From positions 13,674 through 77,673 of the forward strand of contig JADJPD010000025.1 in NCBI GenBank assembly GCA_016713435.1: a stretch of 64,000 nt of DNA, read 5' to 3'. Each line of letters opens with the position of its first letter. The first letter of the stretch is position 1. The position numbers and the translations under genes are program-made. The notes below the pieces were generated by a model. That model did not search any database and was not told the DNA's origin. It saw nothing but the letters and a program-made list of their open reading frames with translations. Origin of the DNA: Gemmatimonadota bacterium. Lineage in GTDB: Bacteria; Gemmatimonadota; Gemmatimonadetes; Gemmatimonadales; GWC2-71-9. This document shows positions 44,390 to 52,908 of the stretch, in pieces.

Positions 44390-44932
44390 ATGGCGGCACG
44401 GAAGTCACCCCCGAAGAAGCGCCCGGCCGCGACGCGGCCCACGCCCCGCGGTGCCACGCCGCGGCTCCTGTCGGGGGGCAATCCCCAAATCCCGAAGGGC
44501 GAGGGGGACGCCCCGGTGCAGGCGTACCTCGCGGCGATGCCGGGATGGAAGCGGGAGGTCGGGCGGCGGCTCGATGCGCTCATCACCCGGCTCGTGCCCG
44601 GGCTGCGGAAGGCGGTGAAGTGGAACTCGCCGCTCTACGGCGCCGGCGATGAGGGCTGGTTCCTGAGCTTCCACTGCTACGACCGCTACGTGAAGGTGGC
44701 ATTCTTCCGCGGTGCGTCGCTCTCCCCGCTGCCGCCGGGCGCGTCGAAGCAGAAGGAAGTCCGCTACCTCGACCTCCACGAGGGCGACCCGCCCGACGAC
44801 GCGCAGGTGGCCTCGTGGATCCGGCAGGCCAGCCGGCTGCCGGGGGGTGCGCATGTAAGGCCCGCCGGCTCCACGCCGGCACCCCAACGCGGCCGTCCTC
44901 CTTCCAGCCGTCACACCCTCGCCCCGGGGTAG
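44390..44932 (+). CDS. DUF1801 domain protein with basic N-terminus
   Basis: The product has 180 residues from the ATG at 44390, with GGAGG 6 bases upstream. The N-terminal 35 residues are Lys/Arg/Pro-rich (KSPPKKRPAATRPTP). The DUF1801 core is VQAYLAAMPGWKREVGRRLDAL, LRKAVKWNSPLYG and FLSFHCYDRYVKVAFFRG. The C-terminal 40 residues after GGAHVRPAG are disordered and proline-rich, which may be read-through or a shifted end. It is the third DUF1801-like gene in about 10 kb. Confidence 0.82.
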   Translation: MAARKSPPKKRPAATRPTPRGATPRLLSGGNPQIPKGEGDAPVQAYLAAMPGWKREVGRRLDALITRLVPGLRKAVKWNSPLYGAGDEGWFLSFHCYDRYVKVAFFRGASLSPLPPGASKQKEVRYLDLHEGDPPDDAQVASWIRQASRLPGGAHVRPAGSTPAPQRGRPPSSRHTLAPG

Positions 44933-45065
44933 CCCGCCCAGGCGTCGCCCACACCTGCCGCCCGCTCGGCTGGCGGAGCCGTACCGGGCGCTCCATCTTG
45001 CTTGGCCAGATGCCGACCTCCATCCCCCTCGAGGCCTGCCCGGCTCCCAAGACGACGGAGCGAGG

Positions 45066-46259
45066 GTGATCGACTTTCCGCCCGTCGCGCCGGAGAGCGC
45101 CTACACGGCCGGCGCCGACGCCCCCCCGATCTGGTCCCGCCCCGACCCCGCCCTCGCCGCCGCCGGTATCGAGGGCGAGCTGGTGGTGGCACGGGTGCGG
45201 GTGGTGGCCATGGCGCTGCTGATGCTCGCGCCCACCTGGAACATCGTCCACGCGCCCGGGGTGCCGATCCACGTCACCGGCTTCGCCGTGACGCTCACGG
45301 CGAGCGTCATCGCGGTGATGATCTGGCTCCTGCTCCGCGGCGGGCGGTGGCGGCCGTGGATCGGCTTCGCCTCGAGCGCCTTCGACGTCTCCATGGTGAG
45401 CACCGCGCTGGTGTCGTTCCTCATCGTCGGCTCCCCGCTGGTGGCGCTCAACTCGAACGTCACCTTCGAGATGTACTTCCTCGCGGTGGTGGCGACGAGC
45501 CTCCGCTACGATGCGCGGGTCTGCATCGTGGCCGGCCTGCTGGCGATGGGCCAGTACGGGGGCCTGTGGGCGTACGCGTCGGCCAGCTACGAGCTCGCCG
45601 CGCCGGCGTACGCGGTGGATGCCGGGCCGTACAAGCCGGTGGATCTGTCCACCCGGCTGGTGCTGCTCGGGATCGCCACCACCCTGGCCGTCACGATCGT
45701 GCGCCGGGCGCAGCGGCTGCTCTACCTCGCCGCGCGCGACCGGCTCACCGGCGTCTTCAATCGAGGCCACTTCGACCGGGCGCTGGCCGCCGCGATGGAC
45801 GGTGCGGGGCGGAGCGGCCAGCCGCTGTCGCTGGCGCTGCTGGACATCGACCACTTCAAGCAGGTCAACGATGCGCACGGCCATGCGCGCGGCGACGAAG
45901 TCCTGATCCAGGTGGCCGAGCGGCTGGCGCGCGCCATGCGGCGGACGGACCTGGTGGCGCGGTACGGCGGGGAGGAGTTCGTGGTGCTGCTGCCCGGGAC
46001 GCCGCGGGACGCGGCGCTGGCGCGCATCGAGAGCCTCCGGCAGGCGATCGCCGCCGAGCCCATCGCGCTCGGCGATGGCGTGGAGCTGACCATCAACTTC
46101 AGCGCGGGCCTCGCCGGCCTCCCGGCCGATGCGGCGGCGACCAGCCCCAAGGCCCTGCTGCAGGCGGCCGACGAGCGTCTCCTCCTCGTGAAGCGGACGG
46201 GCCGGGGCCGCTGCCTCGGGAGCGGGCCCGCGGAGGGACCCGCGGTCCCGCCCGGCTGA
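45066..46259 (+). CDS. Membrane-bound diguanylate cyclase (GGDEF)
   Basis: The start is GTG at 45066. About six transmembrane helices span residues 45-220, forming a MASE-like sensor. The GGDEF domain follows: DRLTGVFNRGHFDRAL, LLDIDHFKQVND and ARYGGEEFVVLLPG. The active-site GGEEF is intact, and an RxxD product-inhibition site (RRTD) lies 5 residues upstream. It should make c-di-GMP at the inner membrane and be feedback-inhibited. It is the only GGDEF protein in a window with several HD-GYP hydrolases. Confidence 0.93.
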   Translation: MIDFPPVAPESAYTAGADAPPIWSRPDPALAAAGIEGELVVARVRVVAMALLMLAPTWNIVHAPGVPIHVTGFAVTLTASVIAVMIWLLLRGGRWRPWIGFASSAFDVSMVSTALVSFLIVGSPLVALNSNVTFEMYFLAVVATSLRYDARVCIVAGLLAMGQYGGLWAYASASYELAAPAYAVDAGPYKPVDLSTRLVLLGIATTLAVTIVRRAQRLLYLAARDRLTGVFNRGHFDRALAAAMDGAGRSGQPLSLALLDIDHFKQVNDAHGHARGDEVLIQVAERLARAMRRTDLVARYGGEEFVVLLPGTPRDAALARIESLRQAIAAEPIALGDGVELTINFSAGLAGLPADAAATSPKALLQAADERLLLVKRTGRGRCLGSGPAEGPAVPPG

Positions 46260-46439
46260 GTCCAGGGGAGTCACCGCCGCCTTCCCGCCCGACGGGGCTC
46301 GCCTCACGAGGCCGGCCGCCTCCCTCCCCCCTCGAAGTCACGCTCCATCGAGGCCGGCACGTTCACACGACGTTGCCGGCACTTCCCCGGCGCCCTCGCC
46401 CGCCCCCCGCGCCGGGCGGGCGCCGCGGGTCGCGTGGTA

Positions 46440-46468
46440 TTGCCATATTCCTATATCGTTATATATTC
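46440..46468 (+). promoter_or_regulatory. Promoter with AT-rich operator before SQR-like gene
   Basis: TTGCCA (46440-46445) and TATATT (46462-46467) are separated by 16 bases. The spacer holds TATATCGTTATA, a TATA-N4-TATA dyad, and ATATTC is repeated at 46445 and 46463. This AT-rich island stands out in a very GC-rich region and looks like a repressor site (ArsR type). The start codon follows 46 bases later. Confidence 0.55.
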
Positions 46469-46513
46469 ACCTTACGGCACCTCCGCCCCGCCCCCCTTCC
46501 CTGCGAGTGAGCC

Positions 46514-47971
46514 ATGGCCCGTATCGTCGTGCTCGGCGCCGGCATCTCCGGCCATACCGCCGCGCTCCACCTGCGCCGGCTGCTCCCGCGGGAGCACGAG
46601 GTGGTGGTGGCCTCCCCGAACTCCAAGTGGAACTGGATCCCCTCCAACATCTGGGTGGGGGTGGGGCGCATGACGCCGGCGGACGTGACCTTCCCGCTGG
46701 CGCCCATCTACGCGCGCCAGGGCATCACGTTCAAGCAGGCCAAGGGCGTGGCGATCTACCCCGAGGGCACGGCCGAGGACGCGCGGCCGTGCGTGGAGCT
46801 CGAGTCCACGGCGACCGGGTCCGCGGGGACGCGGGAGCGGCTCACGTACGATTTCCTGATCAACGCCACCGGCCCCAAGCTCAACTTCGGCGCCACGCCG
46901 GGGCTCGGGCCCGAGGGGCATTCGCTCTCGGTGTGCACGGCCGGGCATGCGGACGAGGCCGCCAAGGCCTTCGCCGAGGTGATCCGGAAGCTGGAACGCG
47001 GGGAGCGGCAGGTGCTGGTGATCGGGATGGGGCACGGCACCTGCACCTGTGAGGGGGCGGCGTTCGAGTACACGTTCAACGTGGAGCACGAGCTCCGCAT
47101 GCGGGGGCTCCGCGACAAGGCGGAGATCGTCTACCTCACCAACGAGGCCGAGCTCGGCGATTTCGGCGTGGGCGGGATGTGGTTCGACCAGCAGGGGTTC
47201 ATCACGTCGAGCCGGATGTGGACGGAGTCGCTGTTCCGCGAGCGCGCCGTGACGCCGATCCTCGGGGCGCACGTGCAGCGGGTGGAGCCGGGGCTCATCC
47301 ACTACGAGACGCTGGACGGGAGCGAGCACACCCTCCGGTTCGACTTCGCCATGCTGCTGCCGCCGTTCCGCGGCGCCGACCTCAAGGCCTTCGACCGCCA
47401 GGGCGAGGACATCACCGCGAAGGTGTTCGCGCCGAGCGGGTTCATGCGGGTGGATGCCGCGTACGACAGCAAGCCCTACGAGCAGTGGCTGGCCAGCGAC
47501 TGGCCCCGGACCTACGAGACGCCGGCGTACCGGAACGTCTTCGCGGTGGGGATCGCCTTCGCCCCGCCGCACCAGATCTCGCGCCCCCGCACCAGCGCGA
47601 AGGGCACCAACATCACCCCCTCGCCACCGCGCACCGGGATGCCGTCCGGCGTGATGGGGCGGACGGTGGCGGAGACGATCGCTGACCGCCTCACGAAGGG
47701 CGATCCGTCGCGCACCCACACCGCCTCGATGGCGCAGATGGGCGCGGCCTGCATCGCCTCGGCGGGCGCGGGCCTCTGGTCCGGTACGGCGGCGGCGATG
47801 ACCATGTACCCGGTGGTGCCGGATTACCAGGCGTACCCGCGGTACGGCCGCGAGCTGGGGGACACCTACGGCGAGATCGGCCTGGCGGCGCACTGGATCA
47901 AGCACGTGCTGCACCACGTCTTCATCTACAAGGCGAAGGCCCGGCTCGGCTGGGCGCTGCTGCCGGAGTGA
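46514..47971 (+). CDS. Sulfide:quinone oxidoreductase-like flavoprotein
   Basis: The product has 485 residues. The FAD-binding GAGISGHTAALHLRR is at the N-terminus, followed by WNWIPSNIWVGVGRM and FLINATGPKLNFG typical of the sulfide:quinone reductase/type II NADH dehydrogenase group. A second GxGxxG-like site is VLVIGMGHGTCTC. Cysteines include the TCTCEG pair and CIASAGAG near the C-terminus, though the classical SQR Cys spacing is not clear. The C-terminal helices (HWIKHVLHHVFIYKAKARLGW) are amphipathic and fit monotopic membrane binding. A 48-residue protein follows within 11 bases. It probably oxidises sulfide and passes electrons to quinone. Confidence 0.85.
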   Translation: MARIVVLGAGISGHTAALHLRRLLPREHEVVVASPNSKWNWIPSNIWVGVGRMTPADVTFPLAPIYARQGITFKQAKGVAIYPEGTAEDARPCVELESTATGSAGTRERLTYDFLINATGPKLNFGATPGLGPEGHSLSVCTAGHADEAAKAFAEVIRKLERGERQVLVIGMGHGTCTCEGAAFEYTFNVEHELRMRGLRDKAEIVYLTNEAELGDFGVGGMWFDQQGFITSSRMWTESLFRERAVTPILGAHVQRVEPGLIHYETLDGSEHTLRFDFAMLLPPFRGADLKAFDRQGEDITAKVFAPSGFMRVDAAYDSKPYEQWLASDWPRTYETPAYRNVFAVGIAFAPPHQISRPRTSAKGTNITPSPPRTGMPSGVMGRTVAETIADRLTKGDPSRTHTASMAQMGAACIASAGAGLWSGTAAAMTMYPVVPDYQAYPRYGRELGDTYGEIGLAAHWIKHVLHHVFIYKAKARLGWALLPE

Positions 47972-47982
47972 GGGAGCCCACC

Positions 47983-48129
47983 ATGAGCGACATTCCCCCG
48001 TTCCACTCGGATGCCCCGTTCCCCACGCAGCGGACGGTGTGGCTCCGGACTTTCGTGCCGTTCCAGCTGCTGCGGTTCCTGCAGCTCAACGTGCGCATGA
48101 TCCGGATGGTGCTGAAGGCGCATCACTGA
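47983..48129 (+). CDS. 48-residue amphipathic companion protein of the SQR-like enzyme
   Basis: The frame begins at ATG 47983, with AGGGAG 7 bases upstream, and ends 48127-48129. It encodes 48 residues: a polar N-terminus (SDIPPFHSDAPFPTQ) and a hydrophobic/basic helix (FVPFQLLRFLQLNVRMIRMVLKA). It starts 11 bases after the flavoprotein stop, and a terminator follows at 48148-48185, so the two genes form a closed operon. The helix could be a membrane anchor or a small subunit. It is too short for usual gene finders. Confidence 0.65.
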   Translation: MSDIPPFHSDAPFPTQRTVWLRTFVPFQLLRFLQLNVRMIRMVLKAHH

Positions 48130-48147
48130 GGCTGAGCTGGTGACGCA

Positions 48148-48185
48148 ACGAGGCCCCGCAGCGCCCCGGCGCGGCGGGGCCTCGT
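48148..48185. terminator. Hairpin terminator between convergent genes
   Basis: A perfect 12-base stem (ACGAGGCCCCGC and its complement at 48174-48185) lies between the plus-strand SQR operon (ends 48129) and the minus-strand serine hydrolase (ends 48201). It probably stops both transcripts. Confidence 0.75.
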
Positions 48186-48200
48186 CGTCCGCGGGCGCCG

Positions 48201-49271
48201 TCAGCGGCCGAGGAGGAGCCGGAGGAAGGCGTCGTCCCGGTAGTCGGGGCCGGTGTTGTGGCCGAAGCGGACCACCACGAGGCCCTGCGTGGGGAGGATG
48301 TAGAGGCGCTGGCCGCCGGTGCCGGCGGCGAGCCAGAGGTCGTGCGGGAGGTCGGGGGCGTTGATGACGCGGTCGCTGGGGCCCGCCCGCTCCACGCCGG
48401 CGGGCGGGGGCGCGGCGGGCGGCGCGGGGTTGAGCCAGAGGCCGAGGCCGTAGGAGGGGTTGGCGGCGCTGCCGGCGCCGCACTCGGCGACGGCCGCGCG
48501 GGGCACCAGCTGGCGGCCGCGCCACTGGCCGCGGTGCAGCAGCAGGAGGCCGTACTGCGCCCAGGCGCGGGCGGTGCAGGCGGCGTCGCTGGCGAGGCCG
48601 GGGCGCCCCGCCCCGTCGCGCTGCCAGGCGGAGGGCTCCGCGCCGATGGGCGCCAGGACGCGACGGGTGAGCCAGGCGAGGAGGTCCTCGCCGTGGAGCT
48701 GGCGGGACAGCACCTCGGCGAACAGCACGAAGCCCAGCCCGCCGTAGGCGAAGCGCCGGCCCGGCCGGGTGGCGAGGCGGAGGCCGCCGGCCGCGGGGTC
48801 GGCCTCGAGGCCGCTGGTGAGGCTGAGGAGCTGGCGAGGGGTCAGCGGCCCGAGCAGCGTGTCGCCCGCGAGTTCCGGAAGGGCGCGCGCGAGGGGTGCG
48901 TCGAGGGCGAGCAGCCCGTCGGCCTGCGCCAGCGCGGCGAGGACGCAGGCGAAGGCCTTGGTGCCGCTCGCCAGCGGATGGGGGGTGGCGGCGGTGAAGG
49001 GGCTGACGTAGTCCTCCAGCACGAGGCTGTCGTGCTGGAAGACCAGGACCGCGTCGCCCGCATGTGCCGCGGAGTAGGCGGCGGCACGCCTGAAGGCGGC
49101 GGCCTGCTGGGCCCGCACCGGGGTCGCGACGAGGAGGAGCGCGAGCAGGAGCAGGCGGAGAACGCCCGCGGTGCGAGGGTTGGGGCCCGCCTCACGGCCA
49201 GGGGCAACGGAGAAGCGCGAACCGGAACGCCCGGGCGGCAGGCGCCGCCCCAGGGCTCGACTCCCGCCCAT
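48201..49271 (-). CDS. Serine hydrolase, beta-lactamase family, secreted
   Basis: The product has 356 residues from the ATG at 49271. A signal peptide (LRLLLLALLLVATPVRAQ) follows about 35 polar residues, so a start closer to it is possible. The catalytic motifs are ASGTKAFACVL (SxxK), RRFAYGGLGF at the second motif position and WLAAGTGGQRLYI at the third. It lacks the Tyr-x-Asn pattern. It acts in the periplasm on an unknown peptide or ester. It is the fourth beta-lactamase-fold gene of the window. Confidence 0.8.
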   Translation of the reverse strand: MGGSRALGRRLPPGRSGSRFSVAPGREAGPNPRTAGVLRLLLLALLLVATPVRAQQAAAFRRAAAYSAAHAGDAVLVFQHDSLVLEDYVSPFTAATPHPLASGTKAFACVLAALAQADGLLALDAPLARALPELAGDTLLGPLTPRQLLSLTSGLEADPAAGGLRLATRPGRRFAYGGLGFVLFAEVLSRQLHGEDLLAWLTRRVLAPIGAEPSAWQRDGAGRPGLASDAACTARAWAQYGLLLLHRGQWRGRQLVPRAAVAECGAGSAANPSYGLGLWLNPAPPAAPPPAGVERAGPSDRVINAPDLPHDLWLAAGTGGQRLYILPTQGLVVVRFGHNTGPDYRDDAFLRLLLGR

Positions 49272-49730
49272 CCTGATCCAACGATTGCGGCCTAAGGCCC
49301 TGCCGTCCGGCAAGTTGCAGCGATTCACGTACGCGCCTGTCGTGCGAAGGCGAAGCGGCGGGGAGCAGTGGTCAACGGGCCATCGGCCGGCAACCGCCTT
49401 ACTCAGGAGAAGAAGCCGACGGGATGCTGGCCGCCATCCGCGAAGGTGCGGCCGAGCGTGGCGAAGATGGTCGCGGGTGGCCGAAAGAGGAGTTTCGAGA
49501 TCCAGGACTTGATGTAGCCGATCCCGGAGGGCGCAGCAGGCCCATTGATCCTGGACACGCGGGAGTCCGCGCGGGGGCTCGTCGAGGCCCCGTGCGGATG
49601 CGGGCAAGATCAACCGGCGCCTTGGAGCAGGGTCAGACCCTGGGGGTTGATCGCCAAAGAACCGTCGGACGGAGTGGATTGCCGCGTGGCCTCGCGGTGC
49701 CCCCTCCCGGCCTGCCCGCGGGTGAGCCCA
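49272..49730. other. Intergenic stretch without a gene
   Basis: About 460 bases lie between the serine hydrolase start and the tRNA-Gln terminator. Open frames on both strands lack codon bias, ribosome sites and any domain, and I call none. Promoters for the serine hydrolase on the minus strand should lie here, but no clear -35/-10 pair was found. Confidence 0.4.
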
Positions 49731-49762
49731 CAAAACAAAGGCCCGGAGATTTCTCTCCGGGC
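49731..49762 (-). terminator. Intrinsic terminator of tRNA-Gln
   Basis: On the minus strand a 9-base stem (GCCCGGAGA and complement at 49741-49762) with a 4-base loop is followed by CTTTGTTTTG. It begins directly after the tRNA 3' end and has the best T-tract of any hairpin in the window. Confidence 0.85.
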
Positions 49763-49763
49763 A

Positions 49764-49836
49764 TTGCCCCTCCTGGGCTCGAACCAGGACTCTCCTGATC
49801 CAGAGTCAGGCGTGTTGCCAGTTACACCAAGGGGCA
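49764..49836 (-). tRNA. tRNA-Gln (anticodon CTG)
   Basis: A 73-base cloverleaf on the minus strand: acceptor TGCCCCT/AGGGGCA, anticodon stem CCTGA/TCAGG with loop CTCTGGA (anticodon CTG), T-loop GGTTCGAGCC. CCA is not encoded. It decodes CAG. Confidence 0.95.
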
Positions 49837-49936
49837 TCAGGAGGGGAACAAACTAGCCGGTCCACCCCGCTTCTGGAAGGGGGGTGGGGCACCTCCCCCC
49901 GCCAACCCACCCCGCCCCGCCTCCGGTCCGTAAGTC

Positions 49937-51349
49937 CTAGAGCCGCGCGAACTTGGCCTGGAAGAACCGAAGATACTTGGGCTCGTAGGTCATCCGGAGC
50001 CCTCGGGTCTCGGTGGCGCGCTCAAAGACCATCTTCACCGACTCCGCCACCACGTCCATGTGGGCCTGGGTGTAGACCCGGCGGGGAATGGTGAGCCGGG
50101 TGAGCTCGAGCCGGGGATAGTAGTGATCGCCGGTGGCCGGGTTCCGGCCCGCGCTCACCACGCCGCGCTCCATCGCGCGGATCCCGGAGTCGAGGTACAG
50201 CTCGGCCGCCAGCACCTGGGCGGGGAACTCGGACTGCGGGATGTGGGGGTAGAAGGCCTTCGCATCGAGGAAGACCGCGTGACCGCCCACCGGCTTGACG
50301 ATGGGGACGTTCCAGTCGGTGAGCAGCTCGCCCAGGTACTGCACCTGGCCCACGCGGGAGCGCATGTAGTCGTCCTGCACGCACTCCTCGATGCCGATGG
50401 CCATGGCCTCCATGTCCCGCCCCGCCAGGCCGCCGTAGGTGTGCAGCCCCTCGTAGATGACGATCTGGTTGCGGAGCTCCTCGTAGAGGTCCCAGTCGTT
50501 GACGGCCAGCCAGCCGCCGATGTTGACCAGGTTGTCCTTCTTGCCGCTCATCCAGGCGCCGTCGGTGTAGTCGCAGAACTCGCGCAGGATCTGCGCGATC
50601 GGCACGTCCGCGTAGCCCGGTTCCCGCTCCTGGATGAAGAAGGCGTTCTCCGCCATGCGGGTGGCGTCGAGGTAGAGCTTCACGCCGTGCTTCCCGCAGA
50701 GCTCGCTCACCGCCTTGACGTTGGCCATGGAGACCGGCTGGCCCCCCGCCATGTTCACGGTGCCCGCCAGGCTCACGTAGGCGACCTTCTCCGCGCCCTC
50801 CGTCCGGATGAGCGCCTCGAGCTTCCCGAGGTCGATGTTCCCCTTGAAGGGCGCCAGCGAACTCGTGTCGTGCGCCTCGTCGCAGATCACGTCCACGAAG
50901 CGGCCGCCCGCCAGCTCCTGGTGCAGCCGCGTGGTGGTGAAGTACATGTTGCCCGGGACCAACTGCCCCGGCTTGATGGCGCAGCGGCTGATCAGGTGCT
51001 CGGCGCCGCGGCCCTGGTGGGTGGGGAGGATGTGGCGGTAGCCATAGTGCCGCTGGATGGCGGCTTCGAGGCGGTAGAAGTTCTTGCTCCCGGCGTAGGC
51101 CTCATCGCCGAGCATCATGCCGGCCCACTGCCGGTCGCTCATGGCGCCGGTGCCGCTGTCGGTGAGGAGGTCGATGTAGACATCCTCCGACTTGAGCAGG
51201 AAGGTGTTGTACCCCGCTTCCTCGAGCGCGCGGGCCCGCTGGTCCGGCGTGGTCTCCGCCAGCGGCTCCACCATCTTGATCTTCCACGGCTCGGCCCAGC
51301 TGCGCCGGCCGAATTGCTGCCCCATCGTGCGCGGGATATTCGGTGTCAT
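49937..51349 (-). CDS. tpl: Tyrosine phenol-lyase (beta-tyrosinase), PLP-dependent
   Basis: The product has 470 residues with start at ATG 51349; an in-frame ATG 8 codons later is possible. It matches the tryptophanase/tyrosine phenol-lyase family throughout: LTDSGTGAMSDRQWAGMMLG, PTHQGRGAEH, LDATRMAEN and the PLP lysine K271 in SGKKDNLVNIGG. The substrate-determining position reads MER at 393-395 in GIRAMERGVVSAGR, which is the tyrosine phenol-lyase form; tryptophanases have Val-Glu-Ile there. The enzyme splits L-tyrosine to phenol, pyruvate and ammonia in the cytosol. No amino-acid transporter is adjacent. The HD-GYP gene lies 78 bases upstream on the same strand. Confidence 0.85.
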   Translation of the reverse strand: MTPNIPRTMGQQFGRRSWAEPWKIKMVEPLAETTPDQRARALEEAGYNTFLLKSEDVYIDLLTDSGTGAMSDRQWAGMMLGDEAYAGSKNFYRLEAAIQRHYGYRHILPTHQGRGAEHLISRCAIKPGQLVPGNMYFTTTRLHQELAGGRFVDVICDEAHDTSSLAPFKGNIDLGKLEALIRTEGAEKVAYVSLAGTVNMAGGQPVSMANVKAVSELCGKHGVKLYLDATRMAENAFFIQEREPGYADVPIAQILREFCDYTDGAWMSGKKDNLVNIGGWLAVNDWDLYEELRNQIVIYEGLHTYGGLAGRDMEAMAIGIEECVQDDYMRSRVGQVQYLGELLTDWNVPIVKPVGGHAVFLDAKAFYPHIPQSEFPAQVLAAELYLDSGIRAMERGVVSAGRNPATGDHYYPRLELTRLTIPRRVYTQAHMDVVAESVKMVFERATETRGLRMTYEPKYLRFFQAKFARL

Positions 51350-51427
51350 GGCTCGCGAGTATGAAGGGTCTCGCGGAGCCTAGCCCGGCCAGCCTGAGAT
51401 TATCCAGAAGGGAACGGGAAGCCGGAT

Positions 51428-52843
51428 TCAGGTGGGGATGCGGTTCATGCCGGCGAGCGCCTCGAAGGCGACGGGACAGAGCGCCGAACCCACCTGCGGC
51501 CGCATGATGCCGAGCACCTGGTCGCGCGGGAGGGCCGGGCGGTAGGGCCGCTCGGCGGTGAGCGCCTCGGCCACGTCGGCCACGGCGAGGATGCGGGCGA
51601 GCGGGGAGAGGTCGCGCGCGGTGAGGCCCAGGTGATAGCCGGTGCCGTCGAGCCGCTCGTGGTGCGCGGCGGCCAGCTCGGCGAAGGCGCCGAAGCGGCG
51701 CACCCGGCGGAGGATCTCGAGGGTGTAGCCGGTGTGCCGCCGCATGGCGGCGAACTCCTCGGGCGTGAGCTTGCCCGGCTTGTCGAGGATGGCGTTGGAG
51801 ATGCCGAGCTTGCCGATGTCGTGCAGGAGGGCGGCGCGGCGGAGCGTCACCAGCTCCTCGTCCGGCCGGCCCATGGCGCGGCCGAGCGCCACGGCGATGC
51901 TGGCGACCCCGGCGGAGTGGCGCGCCGTGTAGGGACTCTTGGCGTCGATGACGCGGGCAAAGGCCTCGGCGACGTCGTCGAGGCGGGCCTCGTCGGCGAA
52001 CAGCACGCGGTCGCGCGGCTCGAGGTCGGCGACGAACTCGAGCTGGTCGGTGGCCTGGAGGGTGCCCCAGAAGGCCACGTCGTCCTCGAAGGCGGTGAGG
52101 GCGGCCACCATCCCGGGATCGAACCAGGTGCCGGCGCGCTTGCGGGCCACGGCGTAGGCGGCGTCGCGGCCGTGGGCGGTGAAGAACACCTCGACGGTCT
52201 GGGCCAGGCCGCAGATGCGGCCGAGGAGCGGGATCTGGTCGCCAGCGCGGCCGTAGGGCATGCCGTGACCATCCCAGTGCTCGTCCAGGGCGCGGATGGC
52301 CTCGCTGGTCATGGGATCGAGGCCGAGCTGCCGGGCGATGTCGGCGCCGCGCTCGCAGCGGGTCTCGGTCATCGCGCGGCCGCTGCCCTGCTCGGTGAAG
52401 GCCACCTTGAGGGCCTGCACGGTGCGGGCAAGGACGTGCCGGTCGGCGCGGGCGTAGCGGAAGGCGTAGAGCGCGGAATCGGCGCCGCGGCTCCAGTCGG
52501 TGACCTTGTGGGCGCGCTTGAGGAGGAGGTCGTCGGCCTGGAAGATCCGGGCGAGCCGGGCGGCGTTGCTGGAGCAGCCCAGGTCCTTGAGGAGCAGGGC
52601 GTAGAAGAGCGCCGAGCGCTCGTCGAGGGTCAGGTGCAGCACCTCGGCCAGGCGCATCCCGATGACGCAGGTGCGGACCGCGTGGCCGGCCGGCTGCCCC
52701 TCGGTGATGTCGAGGGCGTGCGACAGGGCGGAGACCACCTCGGACAGCCGGACTTCCGCCGGCTCCACTGCGGGGCGTCGCAGAATGCCGGGGCGCGGCG
52801 CCACGAAGGGCGCTAAGTCGTTGATCTGAGTGGCCACGGCCAC
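51428..52843 (-). CDS. Double HD-GYP domain protein
   Basis: The product has about 471 residues. The frame is open to 52903, but the first 20 codons lie within the tRNA-Ala terminator, so I use the GTG at 52843. The N-terminal half is a degenerate HD-GYP (AVRTCVIGMRLAEVLHLT, then LDEHWDGHGMPYG). The C-terminal half is better conserved: YTARHSAGVASIAVALG, LHDIGKLGISN and HHERLDGTGYHLGL, where the usual GYP is GYH. It may bind or hydrolyse c-di-GMP. No receiver or membrane segment is present. Confidence 0.82.
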   Translation of the reverse strand: MAVATQINDLAPFVAPRPGILRRPAVEPAEVRLSEVVSALSHALDITEGQPAGHAVRTCVIGMRLAEVLHLTLDERSALFYALLLKDLGCSSNAARLARIFQADDLLLKRAHKVTDWSRGADSALYAFRYARADRHVLARTVQALKVAFTEQGSGRAMTETRCERGADIARQLGLDPMTSEAIRALDEHWDGHGMPYGRAGDQIPLLGRICGLAQTVEVFFTAHGRDAAYAVARKRAGTWFDPGMVAALTAFEDDVAFWGTLQATDQLEFVADLEPRDRVLFADEARLDDVAEAFARVIDAKSPYTARHSAGVASIAVALGRAMGRPDEELVTLRRAALLHDIGKLGISNAILDKPGKLTPEEFAAMRRHTGYTLEILRRVRRFGAFAELAAAHHERLDGTGYHLGLTARDLSPLARILAVADVAEALTAERPYRPALPRDQVLGIMRPQVGSALCPVAFEALAGMNRIPT

Positions 52844-52850
52844 ATTGGAG

Positions 52851-52897
52851 GCAAAACGAATGCCCGGGCCGCAGAGTGGCGGCCCGGGCGCGTTTTG
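52851..52897 (-). terminator. Intrinsic terminator of tRNA-Ala
   Basis: On the minus strand a perfect 11-base stem (GCCCGGGCCGC-type, 52862-52889) is flanked by CAAAACGC and ATTCGTTTTGC, so T-runs occur on both sides. It starts about 20 bases after the tRNA 3' end. Confidence 0.85.
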
Positions 52898-52908
52898 CGA
52901 CATCCAAG

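Noticed and set aside
46514..47971. Classical sulfide:quinone reductase with three redox cysteines
   Set aside because: The fold fits, but the cysteine spacing (TCTCEG pair and CIASAG) does not clearly match the classical pattern, so I used the wording SQR-like and gave no gene symbol.
49272..49733. N-terminal extension of the minus-strand serine hydrolase
   Set aside because: The extension has no codon bias and would cover the tRNA-Gln terminator region. The signal peptide lies after 49271.
49937..51349. Tryptophanase (tnaA)
   Set aside because: The Met-Glu-Arg triad at 393-395 is the tyrosine phenol-lyase form; tryptophanases have Val-Glu-Ile.
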